A stretch of DNA of 64,000 nt from Deltaproteobacteria bacterium. Its GTDB lineage: Bacteria; Myxococcota; Myxococcia; SLRQ01. Where the stretch lies: positions 124,001 to 188,000 of the forward strand of contig JARGFU010000009.1 in the NCBI GenBank assembly GCA_029210625.1. The letters run 5' to 3'. The notes under the pieces are model-generated. The model did no database searches. It saw only the letters and a list, made by a program, of their open reading frames with translations, and was not told the DNA's origin. Made by a program: the position numbers and the translations under genes. This document shows positions 37,685-45,313 of this stretch, piece after piece (the first letter of the stretch is position 1; each line of letters starts with the position of its first letter).

Positions 37685-38905
37685 TTAGCGAGCCGAGAGG
37701 CCTTCCGTCAACGTGGGCGGCAACGAGAACGCGATGCAGACGCCGGGATACTCGTGGCCGTCCCCGGGGTGGTGCTCGGGGGGGCTCTCGGCCCAGACCT
37801 CGAGCTCGAGGGCCGTGGCGATCTTGTGGGCCAGCGCCAACCCCAGGGAGAGCGCCGGGTGGCCGTCGCCGTCCCTGCGACCCGCACCGGAGAAGGGATC
37901 GAAGAGGCTCGCGCGCTCGCCGGGGTCGAGGGGCCGGCCCGAGTCGTAGATCCGCACCTGGGTGCCCACGGCCTGCGGCTCCACCGCCACCAGGACGAAG
38001 CCGCCCCGGGGCACGAAGGCCACCGCGTGATCCACGGCGTTCACGACGGCCTGCCGCAGGAGCTTGCCGTCGATCCGCGCCCGCACCGGCTTCGCCGGGA
38101 GGTGAAGGTCCAGGGAGACACGCCGGGAGCGGGCCTTGGACTCCAGGGTGCGCACCGCGGCCCGGCAGACCTCGTTGAGGTCCACCGGCGCGGGGTCCTC
38201 GGTGGGTCGGAAGTCGGTGAAGGAGGCGATGTCCAGCACCCGGGAGACCGTCGTGGCCAGGCGGGCGAGGTCCCGATCCACCGCGCCCAGCACCCGCCGC
38301 TGCCGGGGCACCATCGGGCCGAGCTGGCCGGAGAGGAGGCGGGAGAGGTTCGCGACCATCGGGGTCAGGGGCGCCGCGAGCTCCCGGGAGACGTTCTCCA
38401 GCACCCGCACCTTCACCTCGTCCGCCCGCCGCAGGCGGACGTTCGCGGCGGTGAGCTCGGCCACCTTCGCCTCCAGGCGGTCGACCAGCTCCCGGCTGAA
38501 GGCCTCGAGCTCGCGGCTGCGCACCGCCGGGCGCACCCGCTCGCGGTGGCCGCGCAGGTACTGGCCGATCGTCCGGGCGAAGGTGGTCGGGTTCAGGGGG
38601 GGCTCGATCACCCCGTCGCAGCCCAGGGAGAGCATCCGTTCGCGCACCTCGTGGCGCCCGAGCGCGATCACCGGCACCTGCATCAGCCCGGGGCTGGAGC
38701 GGATCCGGGAGGCCAGCGGCTCGGGGTCCTCGCCGCAGTCCTCGAGGTCGACCAGGATGAGGTCGGGGCTCATCTCCAGGGCGCGATCGGTCGCACCCCT
38801 GGCGCTCGTCTCGGTGAGGAAGTCATGACCGTCCTCGCGGAGCAGTCGCCGGGCCAGAGCATGGTGCTCGTTCTCGGCCCCGATGTAGAGAATCCTGGAG
38901 GGCAC
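37685..38905 (-). CDS. REC-histidine-kinase-like protein with degenerate active sites
   Basis: Starting at the GTG at 38905 gives 406 residues. Residues 1-120 form a response-regulator receiver fold with the phosphoacceptor-position Asp in L-I-L-V-D-L-E-D, but the conserved Lys is replaced (I-E-P-P instead of x-K-P). A coiled-coil/DHp-like helix follows: N-V-S-R-E-L-A-A-P-L has Arg (codon 38384-38386) where kinases have the phosphorylated His. A HATPase_c-like domain keeps the N-box Asn (V-V-N-A-V-D-H-A) but reads D-S-G-R-P for the usual D-x-G-x-G. It is probably a non-catalytic pseudokinase or adaptor. It diverges from the second MshEN-like gene. Confidence 0.8.
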   Translation of the reverse strand: MPSRILYIGAENEHHALARRLLREDGHDFLTETSARGATDRALEMSPDLILVDLEDCGEDPEPLASRIRSSPGLMQVPVIALGRHEVRERMLSLGCDGVIEPPLNPTTFARTIGQYLRGHRERVRPAVRSRELEAFSRELVDRLEAKVAELTAANVRLRRADEVKVRVLENVSRELAAPLTPMVANLSRLLSGQLGPMVPRQRRVLGAVDRDLARLATTVSRVLDIASFTDFRPTEDPAPVDLNEVCRAAVRTLESKARSRRVSLDLHLPAKPVRARIDGKLLRQAVVNAVDHAVAFVPRGGFVLVAVEPQAVGTQVRIYDSGRPLDPGERASLFDPFSGAGRRDGDGHPALSLGLALAHKIATALELEVWAESPPEHHPGDGHEYPGVCIAFSLPPTLTEGLSAR

Positions 38906-38949
38906 GTCGCGGCCAAGGCTATCCCATTGGCGCGAGCACTGGCCATTAC

Positions 38950-38978
38950 TTGACAGGCCCCCCGGGCTGCCCGAACAA
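38950..38978 (+). promoter_or_regulatory. Candidate promoter of second MshEN-like gene
   Basis: A consensus TTGACA (38950-38955) is followed after 17 nt by AACAAG (38973-38978), a weak -10. The start would fall at about the ATG at 38988, suggesting a leaderless transcript; no Shine-Dalgarno is seen. Confidence 0.4.
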
Positions 38979-38987
38979 GATGTGCTC

Positions 38988-40559
38988 ATGGCATCGCGGC
39001 GCCTCGGGGAGATCCTCATCTCGGCAGGCATCGTCACGTCTTCCGTCTGGGACGACGTCTCCCGCGTCGAGTCGTCCACCGGTCGCTCCGCGGTGCTCGC
39101 GCTCCTGGAGCGGGGCGCGAGCGGGGATCGGATCGCCCGGGCGATCCAGGCGGCCGGCGTCGCGCTGCACCCGCCCATGCAGCTGGTCGGCCTGCCCGAG
39201 GGCCTCGTGCAGCGCATCCCCGCCCCGGTGGCCGTCCGCTGGGTGGCCCTGCCCGTGGCGAGTCAGGGGGATCGCTTGACGGTGGTCCTGGCCGATCCCT
39301 TCGAGCCCCTCGCCCTGCAGGTCCTCTCGGAGATCTCCGGCGCTCGGGTCGAGGTCGGGGTGACCGATCCCCGCCGCCTGGCCGAGGCGCTGGACCGCTA
39401 CCACGGCAGCCAGCTCGCGATCCGCCTCGGCGCGGCGGCCGCCGACTTCCCGGTGCCCCCGGCGCCGCCTCCCGGCCTGGACCCCGTGCCGGCCTCCCTG
39501 CGGGAGTCCTCCGCCAGCGGCAGCATGGTGGACCTGGAGGTCCTCGAGCCGGCGGGCGGAGAGCTGGCCGAGCTCTTCGGAGCCCCTCCGGTCGCCGAGC
39601 CGCCCTCCCCGGACGAAGCAGGGGCCATCCCGCTCACCCGGCGCCGGGACGAGATCGCGGTGACCTCGGTGGAGGCCTCGGAGGAGACCACGCCGCTGTT
39701 CATCCCGAAGAAGAAGGCGGTGCTGGTCGCCGAGGAGGCGCCCGCCCCCGCCCCGGCGCCGCCTCCTCCCCCCGGGGGGCTGCGCGCGCCCCCTCCGCCG
39801 CCGACCTGGAGCGCGGCCGGGCCCCTCTCCCCGCCGGTCCCCGAGACGCCGGCGCCGGAGCCGATCCCCGAGCCCGTGCCGGAGCCGATCCCCGAGCCCG
39901 TGCCGGAGCCGCCCCGCCTCGCTCCCCTCCCCCCGGCCCCGACCCCGGTGGCGCCCCAGGAGGTGGCGATGCCCCTCGCCCGGCTGGCTCCGGGCCTCCC
40001 CCCGGAGGCCACGGGCCCCGCCGTGGACGCCCCGGCCCCGCGGATCGAGCTTCCGCGGCCGGTGGAGGGCCCGGACCTGAAGGAGGACTTCGACTTCGCC
40101 ATCACCCGCCTGCGCACCGGTGAGGACCGGGACGAGGTCGGCGAGGCGGCGATCCTCTTCCTCGCCCGCTGCTTCCCCCGGGCCGCCATCTTCACCCGCC
40201 GCGGCCGCACCCTCGCGGGCTGGCTGGCGGGCGGCGACCTGCAACCGGGGCAGCTCGAGGTCCTGAAGATCGAGGCCGCGCAGCCCTCCCTCCTCTGGGA
40301 GGTCATCGAGACCCGCCGTCCCTTCATCGGCCCGCCCCCCACCAAGACCCGGGAGACCCTCACCGAGCTGATGGTCACTCCGCCGAGGCACCTTGCGGTC
40401 TTCCCGGTCGACGTGGGGGAGAAGACCGTGGCGCTCCTCTACGGCGACACCATCGACGAGCGGCCGGTGCTCGTCCGGCGGGACCTGCTCGAGCGGCTGG
40501 CCGAGGAGCTCGGCGACGCCTTCGCGCGCCTCATCCTCCAGGCCAAGCTCGGCGTCTAG
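38988..40559 (+). CDS. Second MshEN-like domain protein with Pro-rich linker and GAF-like C-terminus
   Basis: The 523-residue protein starts at the ATG at 38988 (a GTG 6 bp upstream is possible). Residues 1-150 resemble an MshEN/T2SSE-N domain, with R-L-G-E-I-L-I-S-A-G-I-V at the start, but the second half-motif is weaker than in the 23391 paralogue. A long Pro/Glu/Ala linker follows with tandem P-E-P-I-P-E-P-V units (about 39858-39912). The last 160 residues (F-D-F-A-I-T-R-L onwards) align by pattern with the C-terminus of the 23391 protein: F-P-R-A-A-I-F-T-R-R-G-R-T-L-A-G-W against [16 protein letters not shown]. No ATPase domain. It is probably a sensor or assembly protein for a pilus- or gliding-type machine (inference). 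Confidence 0.7.
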   Translation: MASRRLGEILISAGIVTSSVWDDVSRVESSTGRSAVLALLERGASGDRIARAIQAAGVALHPPMQLVGLPEGLVQRIPAPVAVRWVALPVASQGDRLTVVLADPFEPLALQVLSEISGARVEVGVTDPRRLAEALDRYHGSQLAIRLGAAAADFPVPPAPPPGLDPVPASLRESSASGSMVDLEVLEPAGGELAELFGAPPVAEPPSPDEAGAIPLTRRRDEIAVTSVEASEETTPLFIPKKKAVLVAEEAPAPAPAPPPPPGGLRAPPPPPTWSAAGPLSPPVPETPAPEPIPEPVPEPIPEPVPEPPRLAPLPPAPTPVAPQEVAMPLARLAPGLPPEATGPAVDAPAPRIELPRPVEGPDLKEDFDFAITRLRTGEDRDEVGEAAILFLARCFPRAAIFTRRGRTLAGWLAGGDLQPGQLEVLKIEAAQPSLLWEVIETRRPFIGPPPTKTRETLTELMVTPPRHLAVFPVDVGEKTVALLYGDTIDERPVLVRRDLLERLAEELGDAFARLILQAKLGV

Positions 40560-40603
40560 AGGTCCCCGGAGCCCGGGCACTTCTCCCCAAGGTTCCCGCC
40601 AAC

Positions 40604-40631
40604 TTATCCACAGCTTTAACAACAGAGCTGT
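40604..40631. other. Consensus DnaA box within a small inverted repeat
   Basis: TTATCCACA at 40604-40612 is a perfect DnaA-box consensus. ACAGCT (40610-40615) and AGCTGT (40626-40631) form a 6-bp inverted repeat around a 10-nt AT-rich loop. The element sits in the 93-bp gap between convergent genes. It is a single site without neighbouring boxes, so it is not by itself an origin; it may be a weak terminator or a DnaA-titration site. Confidence 0.4.
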
Positions 40632-40652
40632 AAGTGCCCGTCCTACAATGGC

Positions 40653-41936
40653 TTATTGGAGCCCGCCTGTGGAGGACTCCTCCACCCTGGCCCTGAGGGC
40701 CTCGGGGGTGTTCCGGGCGGGATCCTCCAGGACCCAGGCCAGGAGCGCCCGCACCGTCTGGCCCACCACCGGGCCGCCGCGCACCCCCAGCAGCGCCATC
40801 ACCTCCCGCCCGGAGAGGGCGAGATCCCCCGGCACGAGGGGCGGACGGCGCGCCAGCTCCGCCCGGAGGGCTCCGGCGGCCTCGCCTGCCCCCTCGCTCG
40901 CGAGGAGGGCCGCCAGGGCCTCACAGAGGGGCTCCAGCGCCCCTGGCTGCCCCGCCAGGACCGCGAGGCGCCGGCGCAGCGAGGGGCCGTCCTGGGGCCC
41001 CGGAGCGCCCAGCTGGTGCGCCTCGAGGACCGTCCCCACCTCCCGCTGCAGGGCCCGGGAGAGGCGCAGCCCCTCCAGGACCTCCCGGGCGCGGTCGGGG
41101 CCGGCCGGGGCCAGGAAGCCCGCCCAGCGGGCGAGCTCTTCGGCCGGAAGGGTCCCCAGGGAGGCCCGCTCCAGGAAGAGCGCCCTGCCCTCCGCCTCGT
41201 CCGCCGCCGCCTCCCCGGGGACGAGGCGGCGCCAGAGCCCGGTCTCGAAGAGGAGCGCGAGGCCGCGGGCGACCTCCGGGCCGAGGAGGAGCTTCTTCAG
41301 CTCCTGGGCCAGGCGCTCCACGGCGACCCGGTCGTAGACCGGGAGGCTCCCCGGGATCGCGGCGAGGGTCTCCTCCTCGACCGTGAAGCCGAGCACCGCG
41401 GCGAAGCGCACCGCTCGCAAGGGGCGCAGGCCGTCCTCACCGAAGCGGCGCACCGGATCGCCGACGGCGCGCAGGACCCCGGCCGCGAGATCCGCCTGGC
41501 CCCCGAAGGGGTCGCGCAGCTCGTCTCGCAGGGGGCTCCAGGCCAGGGCGTTCACTGTGAAGTCCCGGCGGGAGAGGTCGTCCTCGATCCGCTCGAGGAA
41601 GGCCACCGCGTCGGGGCGCCGGCCGTCGCTGTAGCCGGCCTCCCCCCGATAGGTGGTCACCTCGACGTGGAGCCTGGCCTCGCCGGCGAGGACGGTCACC
41701 GTCCCGTGCTCCAGCCCGGTGGGGATCACCCGGGAGCGGCGGCGGAAGGCCTCGATCACGGCCTCCGGGCGGGCAGAGGTGGCGACGTCCCAGTCGAACT
41801 GCGCCGCGCCCCGCCCCAGCAGCAGATCGCGGACCGCGCCGCCGACCAGGAAGGCCTCGTGGCCCACCTCCTCGAGGCGCTCGAGGACCCCGAGCACCGC
41901 GGCGGGGACCGCGCTCTTGCGAAGTGCCTTCGACAT
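40653..41936 (-). CDS. CCA tRNA nucleotidyltransferase / poly(A) polymerase family protein
   Basis: The 427-residue class II nucleotidyltransferase has the N-terminal signature L-V-G-G-A-V-R-D-L-L-L-G-R, metal-binding D-W-D-V-A-T, R-R-D-F-T-V-N-A-L-A, and the R-F-G-E-D-G-L-R-P-L-R-A-V-R-F-A element, followed by a helical body. The family either adds CCA to tRNA 3' ends or poly(A) tails to RNA. Length and the basic N-terminus do not settle which. The three tRNA genes in this window encode CCA, which makes CCA repair rather than de novo addition the likely role if it is a CCA enzyme. It is followed upstream on the same strand by tRNA-Arg. Confidence 0.9.
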   Translation of the reverse strand: MSKALRKSAVPAAVLGVLERLEEVGHEAFLVGGAVRDLLLGRGAAQFDWDVATSARPEAVIEAFRRRSRVIPTGLEHGTVTVLAGEARLHVEVTTYRGEAGYSDGRRPDAVAFLERIEDDLSRRDFTVNALAWSPLRDELRDPFGGQADLAAGVLRAVGDPVRRFGEDGLRPLRAVRFAAVLGFTVEEETLAAIPGSLPVYDRVAVERLAQELKKLLLGPEVARGLALLFETGLWRRLVPGEAAADEAEGRALFLERASLGTLPAEELARWAGFLAPAGPDRAREVLEGLRLSRALQREVGTVLEAHQLGAPGPQDGPSLRRRLAVLAGQPGALEPLCEALAALLASEGAGEAAGALRAELARRPPLVPGDLALSGREVMALLGVRGGPVVGQTVRALLAWVLEDPARNTPEALRARVEESSTGGLQ

Positions 41937-41977
41937 GGTCGCCCCGACAAGCCGCCGCGAAGGGCGAGAGAGGAAAA

Positions 41978-42054
41978 TGGCGGCCCCGACAGGACTCGAA
42001 CCTGTGGCCTACGGTTTAGGAAACCGCCGCTCTATCCGACTGAGCTACGGGGCC
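41978..42054 (-). tRNA. tRNA-Arg (anticodon CCT)
   Basis: The 77-nt cloverleaf is complete: acceptor GGCCCCG/CGGGGCC, D-arm GCTC...GAGC, anticodon stem GCGGT/ACCGT with loop TTCCTAA (anticodon CCT), T-arm ACAGG TTCGAGT CCTGT, discriminator G, and genomically encoded CCA at 41978-41980. Confidence 0.95.
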
Positions 42055-42101
42055 GTGGCTCTTCCTCTAGCGCGAGGTCGCGCCGAGCGCCAGAGGGTGC
42101 C

Positions 42102-42614
42102 TCAAACGTGGACGAGGGAGTGGACCTCGCCGCCCAGCTTCTTGCGGCCCTCGAGGAAGTCCAGCTCGATCACGAAGAGGTAGCTGTCGACCTTCCCGCC
42201 GGCCTTGGCGATCAGCTCGCCGGTCGCGGCGGCGGTGCCCCCGGTGGCGAGGAGATCGTCCACCACCAGGACGGTCTCGCCCTCGGCGAGGGCGTCCTCG
42301 TGCATCTCGAGGGTGTCGGTCCCGTACTCCAGATCGTAGGTGACGCTCACCGAGGCGGCCGGGAGCTTCCCCTTCTTGCGCACCGGGATGAAGCCCACGC
42401 CGAGGCGGAGGGCCAGCACCGAGCCGAAGATGAAGCCCCGGGCCTCCATGCCGGCGACCTTGTCGATCTTCCGGTCCTTCACCAGGTCGGCCAGCCGATC
42501 GATCACCTGCCCGAAGGCCTCGGGGTCGCCGAGGACCGGCGTGATGTCCTTGAAGAGGATGCCCGGCTTGGGGAAGTCGGGGACGTCGCGGATCAGGTCT
42601 TTGAAGTCGCTCAT
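42102..42614 (-). CDS. apt: Adenine phosphoribosyltransferase
   Basis: The 170-residue protein has the Apt N-terminus ([21 protein letters not shown]), [10 protein letters not shown], and the PRPP-binding loop [14 protein letters not shown]. It salvages adenine to AMP using PRPP. The ATG at 42614 overlaps the stop of the YqaA-like gene by 4 bp (ATGA). The longer open frame upstream is an overlapping shadow of that membrane-protein gene. Confidence 0.96.
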   Translation of the reverse strand: MSDFKDLIRDVPDFPKPGILFKDITPVLGDPEAFGQVIDRLADLVKDRKIDKVAGMEARGFIFGSVLALRLGVGFIPVRKKGKLPAASVSVTYDLEYGTDTLEMHEDALAEGETVLVVDDLLATGGTAAATGELIAKAGGKVDSYLFVIELDFLEGRKKLGGEVHSLVHV

Positions 42615-43327
42615 GGCGCGGGGGACGTTACCTCGATCCCGCCCGGCTGGGCAGGCCCGGGATCGGCGGCGGCGGCCTCCTCCCCCGCACCGCAGATGCG
42701 GGCGTAGGGCGACGCGGGGGCGGCCTCGCTCTCCTTCTCCTCGTGCTTGCCCAGGGTCCCCATCAGGACGAACCCACCGATGAGGAGCACCACGAAGACG
42801 GTGGCGACCAGGTTGAAGTACTTCTCCAGGAAGCGCCGGACCACGGGCCCGAAGAGGTAGATGAGCAGGGCCACCGCGAAGAAGCGCGCGGGGCGCCCCA
42901 GCGCGCTCGCGCCGACGAAGGTCCCGAGATCCATCTCCATCGCCCCGGCGGTGATGGTGAAGATCTTGTAGGGGATGGGCGTGACGGCGGCGACGAAGAC
43001 CGCCCAGAAGTCGTACTTGGCGAAGGAGCCGGCCAGCCAGTCGAAGGTGGCCTGCCCCTTGTAGAGGGCCACCAGGCGGCAGCCGAGCACATCCATCAAC
43101 CCCCGGCCGATGGCGTAGCCGCCGACGCCGCCGAGCACCGAGGCGACCGAGCAGACGCCCGCGTACCAGAAGGCGCGCCGCGGCAGGGCGAAGGCCATCG
43201 CGATCAGCAGGACGTCCGGCGGGATCGGGAAGAACGAGGCCTCGGCGACGGCCAGGATCGCCAGCGCCGGCACGGCGTAGCGGGTGCCCGACCACTTCAG
43301 GACCCAGTCGTAGAGACGTTTGACCAT
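42611..43327 (-). CDS. YqaA/VTT-family membrane protein
   Basis: The 238-residue protein from the ATG at 43327 has an N-terminal amphipathic part and 4-5 transmembrane segments. [14 protein letters not shown] and a re-entrant G-x-x-x-G-Y-A-I-G-R-G motif match the SNARE-associated/VTT fold of YqaA-type proteins (DedA relatives), which move lipids or act on membrane homeostasis. A hydrophilic tail of about 40 residues follows. Extending the frame to 43444 would read through tRNA-Pro and its terminator, so I reject that start. It is coupled to apt by a 4-bp overlap. Confidence 0.85.
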   Translation of the reverse strand: MVKRLYDWVLKWSGTRYAVPALAILAVAEASFFPIPPDVLLIAMAFALPRRAFWYAGVCSVASVLGGVGGYAIGRGLMDVLGCRLVALYKGQATFDWLAGSFAKYDFWAVFVAAVTPIPYKIFTITAGAMEMDLGTFVGASALGRPARFFAVALLIYLFGPVVRRFLEKYFNLVATVFVVLLIGGFVLMGTLGKHEEKESEAAPASPYARICGAGEEAAAADPGPAQPGGIEVTSPAP

Positions 43328-43363
43328 CTTGCGGTGCGCGATCTTCGGGGGAGAAAAGGCGAA

Positions 43364-43391
43364 CGCCCCCGGGGTCGAAACCCCGGGGGCG
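43364..43391 (-). terminator. Terminator of tRNA-Pro, UUCG tetraloop
   Basis: CGCCCCCGGGGT (43364-43375) and ACCCCGGGGGCG (43380-43391) form a perfect 12-bp stem. On the minus strand the loop is TTCG and the stem is followed by a pyrimidine-rich TTCGCCTTTTCTCC. It begins 4 nt after the CCA end of tRNA-Pro. Confidence 0.85.
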
Positions 43392-43395
43392 CTCA

Positions 43396-43472
43396 TGGTC
43401 GGGACGACTGGATTTGAACCAGCGACCACTTGCACCCCAAGCAAGTGCGCTACCAGGCTGCGCCACGTCCCG
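43396..43472 (-). tRNA. tRNA-Pro (anticodon GGG)
   Basis: This 77-nt cloverleaf has acceptor CGGGACG/CGTCCCG, D-arm with GGCGCAGCCTGGTAGCGC, anticodon stem CTTGC/GCAAG, loop TTGGGGT (anticodon GGG), T-arm CTGG TTCAAAT CCAG, discriminator A and encoded CCA. A strong hairpin terminator follows. Confidence 0.95.
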
Positions 43473-43521
43473 TTATGGAAGGACGCTTTCTAGCGGGGGC
43501 GGCACCCCGGTGTCAACGCAC

Positions 43522-44064
43522 TCACTCGAGGGCGTCGAGATCGGCCTCCCGGCGGTCCAGGAGCGCCAGGAGATCGGAGAGGCCGTCGCGCAGGCCCTCG
43601 AGCCGATCGAGGTCCAGGCGGGCCAGCGGCACCTTGGGCGCCGAGAAGGTCTCGAGCTCCCCCTGGGAGAGGAGGCTCCTGAGCTGCTCGCGGGCCCCGG
43701 CGATCGTGAAGCGCTCCTCGTAGAGCAGCTTGCGGATCGCCACCAGGACCTCGACGTCCCGCCGCCGGTAGAGCCGCTGGTTGCGCTGGCTCTTCTGCGG
43801 CTTGATCTCCTTGAACTCGGTCTCCCAGTAGCGCAGCACGTGCGGGCGGACGCCCAGGAGATCGGCCACCTCGCCGATGCGGAAGTAGCGGCGGTCGGGG
43901 ATCTGGATCGCCCGGTGGCCCTCCCTCGCCTCGGCCGCCTCCGGGCCGACGTCCGGCGCAGGGGCGGCGCTCTCCCGGCGAGCCTCCGCCCGGGAGGGGG
44001 TGCCCTCGGCCTCGTGGGCCTGGGCATCGGCTGCAACCGTCGCGCTCCTCGGTCGTAGTGCCAC
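43522..44064 (-). CDS. MerR-family transcriptional regulator
   Basis: The 180-residue protein has a disordered N-terminal 50 residues, then the MerR winged helix (Y-F-R-I-G-E-V-A-D-L-L-G-V-R-P-H-V-L-R-Y-W-E-T-E-F with R-R-D-V-E-V-L). A helical dimerisation region follows, with no metal-binding cysteines. This type regularly sits directly downstream of ihfA in deltaproteobacteria and others; its target is not known. The gap to ihfA is only 5 bp, so the two are cotranscribed. Confidence 0.9.
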   Translation of the reverse strand: MALRPRSATVAADAQAHEAEGTPSRAEARRESAAPAPDVGPEAAEAREGHRAIQIPDRRYFRIGEVADLLGVRPHVLRYWETEFKEIKPQKSQRNQRLYRRRDVEVLVAIRKLLYEERFTIAGAREQLRSLLSQGELETFSAPKVPLARLDLDRLEGLRDGLSDLLALLDRREADLDALE

Positions 44065-44069
44065 GGTCG

Positions 44070-44345
44070 TCAGGTGTTGAGCGCGCTCTTCAGGACCTGG
44101 CTCGGACGGAAGGTGAGCACCCGCCGCGCCGAGATCTCGATCACCTCACCGGTCTGCGGGTTGCGACCGATGCGCGCGTTCTTCTCGCGGACGATGAAGT
44201 TCCCGAAGCCGGAGATCTTGATCTTCTCTCCCGCCTCGAGGGTCTCCTTCATGGTCTGGAAGACGAGCTCGACGATCTCGGCGCTCTCCTTCTTGGAGAA
44301 TCCAACCTTGTTGTAGACGCTCTCTACGATGTCGGCCTTCGTCAT
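44070..44345 (-). CDS. ihfA: Integration host factor subunit alpha
   Basis: The 91-residue HU/IHF-family protein has the DNA-bending arm R-N-P-Q-T-G-E and the G-F-G-N-F-I-V-R-E-K core; the start T-K-A-D-I-V-E and the gene's place downstream of pheST are typical of IhfA rather than HU. I use the ATG at 44345 rather than the GTG at 44354, because the GGGGAGGA Shine-Dalgarno overlaps the GTG. It binds and bends DNA as a dimer with IhfB. Confidence 0.9.
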   Translation of the reverse strand: MTKADIVESVYNKVGFSKKESAEIVELVFQTMKETLEAGEKIKISGFGNFIVREKNARIGRNPQTGEVIEISARRVLTFRPSQVLKSALNT

Positions 44346-44377
44346 CCGCTTCACTCCTCCCCGGTAGGCGCCGGTTC

Positions 44378-44406
44378 ATTGCGCCACAACCCAGGGTGCG
44401 TGTCAA
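44378..44406 (-). promoter_or_regulatory. Candidate promoter of ihfA-merR
   Basis: Minus strand: TTGACA (44401-44406), a 17-nt spacer, CGCAAT (44378-44383). The -35 is perfect and the -10 moderate. The leader would be about 25 nt. Confidence 0.5.
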
Positions 44407-44432
44407 TCAGGCTTCCTTGTGGATCACATCGG

Positions 44433-45239
44433 TCACGCCTTGACAACCATGTCGTTATCGTCCGCACTTTTCCTCACCCAGATGAGGGCCGCCCCGAGCA
44501 GGACGAGCAGGACGATCGATGTCCACTGCGCCGGCGAGAGCCCGGCGAGGAAGCCGCCCCGGTCGTCGTCGCGCAGCATCTCGGTGAAGAAGCGCAGCAC
44601 GGCGTAGCCTCCGAGGTAGAGCGCGAAGGTCGTGCCCTCCCGCCAACGCTCGCCGAGGCGAAGGTGCAGGACGAGGAGCGCGCCCGAGAGCAGCAGGAGC
44701 GCGCCCGCCTCGTAGAGCTGCACCGGGTGGAGCGGGATCCCCGGCGGGGCGAGCCCCCCGGGAGGGAAGACCACCGTGAGCGCCGCGTCGGGGGCGAAGG
44801 CGCCGTGACAGCAGCCGGCGGTGAAGCAGCCGAGGCGGCCGAAGGCGTGGCCGAGGGCCAGGCCCGGTCCGGCGATCTCGATCATCGGCAGCAGGGGGAT
44901 GCGGTAACCCCGCAGGTAGAGCAGCGCCCCGAGCGCGCCGCCCGCGAAGCCCCCGTACCAGACCAGCCCGCCGCTGGTGGTGAGGAAGACCGACCAGGGC
45001 ACGCCCTCCGGCTTGCCGTTCAGCAGCAGGAAGGCGAGGCGCGCGCCGAGGAAGCCCACCCCGAAGGCGATGGCCCCCGCGGCGAAGACGTCGAAGGCGG
45101 GGAGCCCGCGCCTGCGGGCGAGCCACGACGAGAGGCCGATCGACGCCGCCACGCCCAGGAACATCAGCGCGGCGTAGGTCGTAACCTGCAGCGACGCACC
45201 CGTGACCGGGTTGTCGAAGCTGAAGAGGACCGGGTGCAA
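44433..45239 (-). CDS. lgt: Prolipoprotein diacylglyceryl transferase
   Basis: The 268-residue integral membrane protein has the Lgt signature G-R-L-G-C-F-T-A-G-C-C-H-G, H-P-V-Q-L-Y-E, and a Y-G-G-F motif, with about seven transmembrane segments. It transfers diacylglycerol to the lipobox cysteine of prolipoproteins, so it serves the many lipoproteins in this region. The start appears to be a TTG at 45239 (H-P-V-L-F-S-F) without an obvious Shine-Dalgarno, 14 nt after a strong hairpin. The final residues N-D-M-V-V-K-A extend slightly past the last helix. Confidence 0.95.
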   Translation of the reverse strand: MHPVLFSFDNPVTGASLQVTTYAALMFLGVAASIGLSSWLARRRGLPAFDVFAAGAIAFGVGFLGARLAFLLLNGKPEGVPWSVFLTTSGGLVWYGGFAGGALGALLYLRGYRIPLLPMIEIAGPGLALGHAFGRLGCFTAGCCHGAFAPDAALTVVFPPGGLAPPGIPLHPVQLYEAGALLLLSGALLVLHLRLGERWREGTTFALYLGGYAVLRFFTEMLRDDDRGGFLAGLSPAQWTSIVLLVLLGAALIWVRKSADDNDMVVKA

Positions 45240-45252
45240 GGTCCGAGGAGAG

Positions 45253-45278
45253 GGTGCGCCGCCCGGCGGCGGCGCACC
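45253..45278. terminator. Perfect 11-bp GC hairpin upstream of lgt
   Basis: GGTGCGCCGCC (45253-45263), loop CGGC, GGCGGCGCACC (45268-45278). It lies between the end of the small membrane-protein gene and the lgt start on the minus strand. No U-run follows, so it is either a Rho-assisted terminator or a structure that limits lgt translation. Confidence 0.5.
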
Positions 45279-45313
45279 ATCACGAGGGACAGTCGAAGCG
45301 AGCAGCCGGGAGG

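Noticed and set aside
39858-39915. Tandem P-E-P-I-P-E-P-V coding repeats as a mobile or regulatory repeat
   Set aside because: They are a low-complexity proline linker in a coding frame, common between domains.
43328-43444. N-terminal extension of the YqaA-like protein to 43444
   Set aside because: The extension translates the 3' part of tRNA-Pro and its terminator hairpin.
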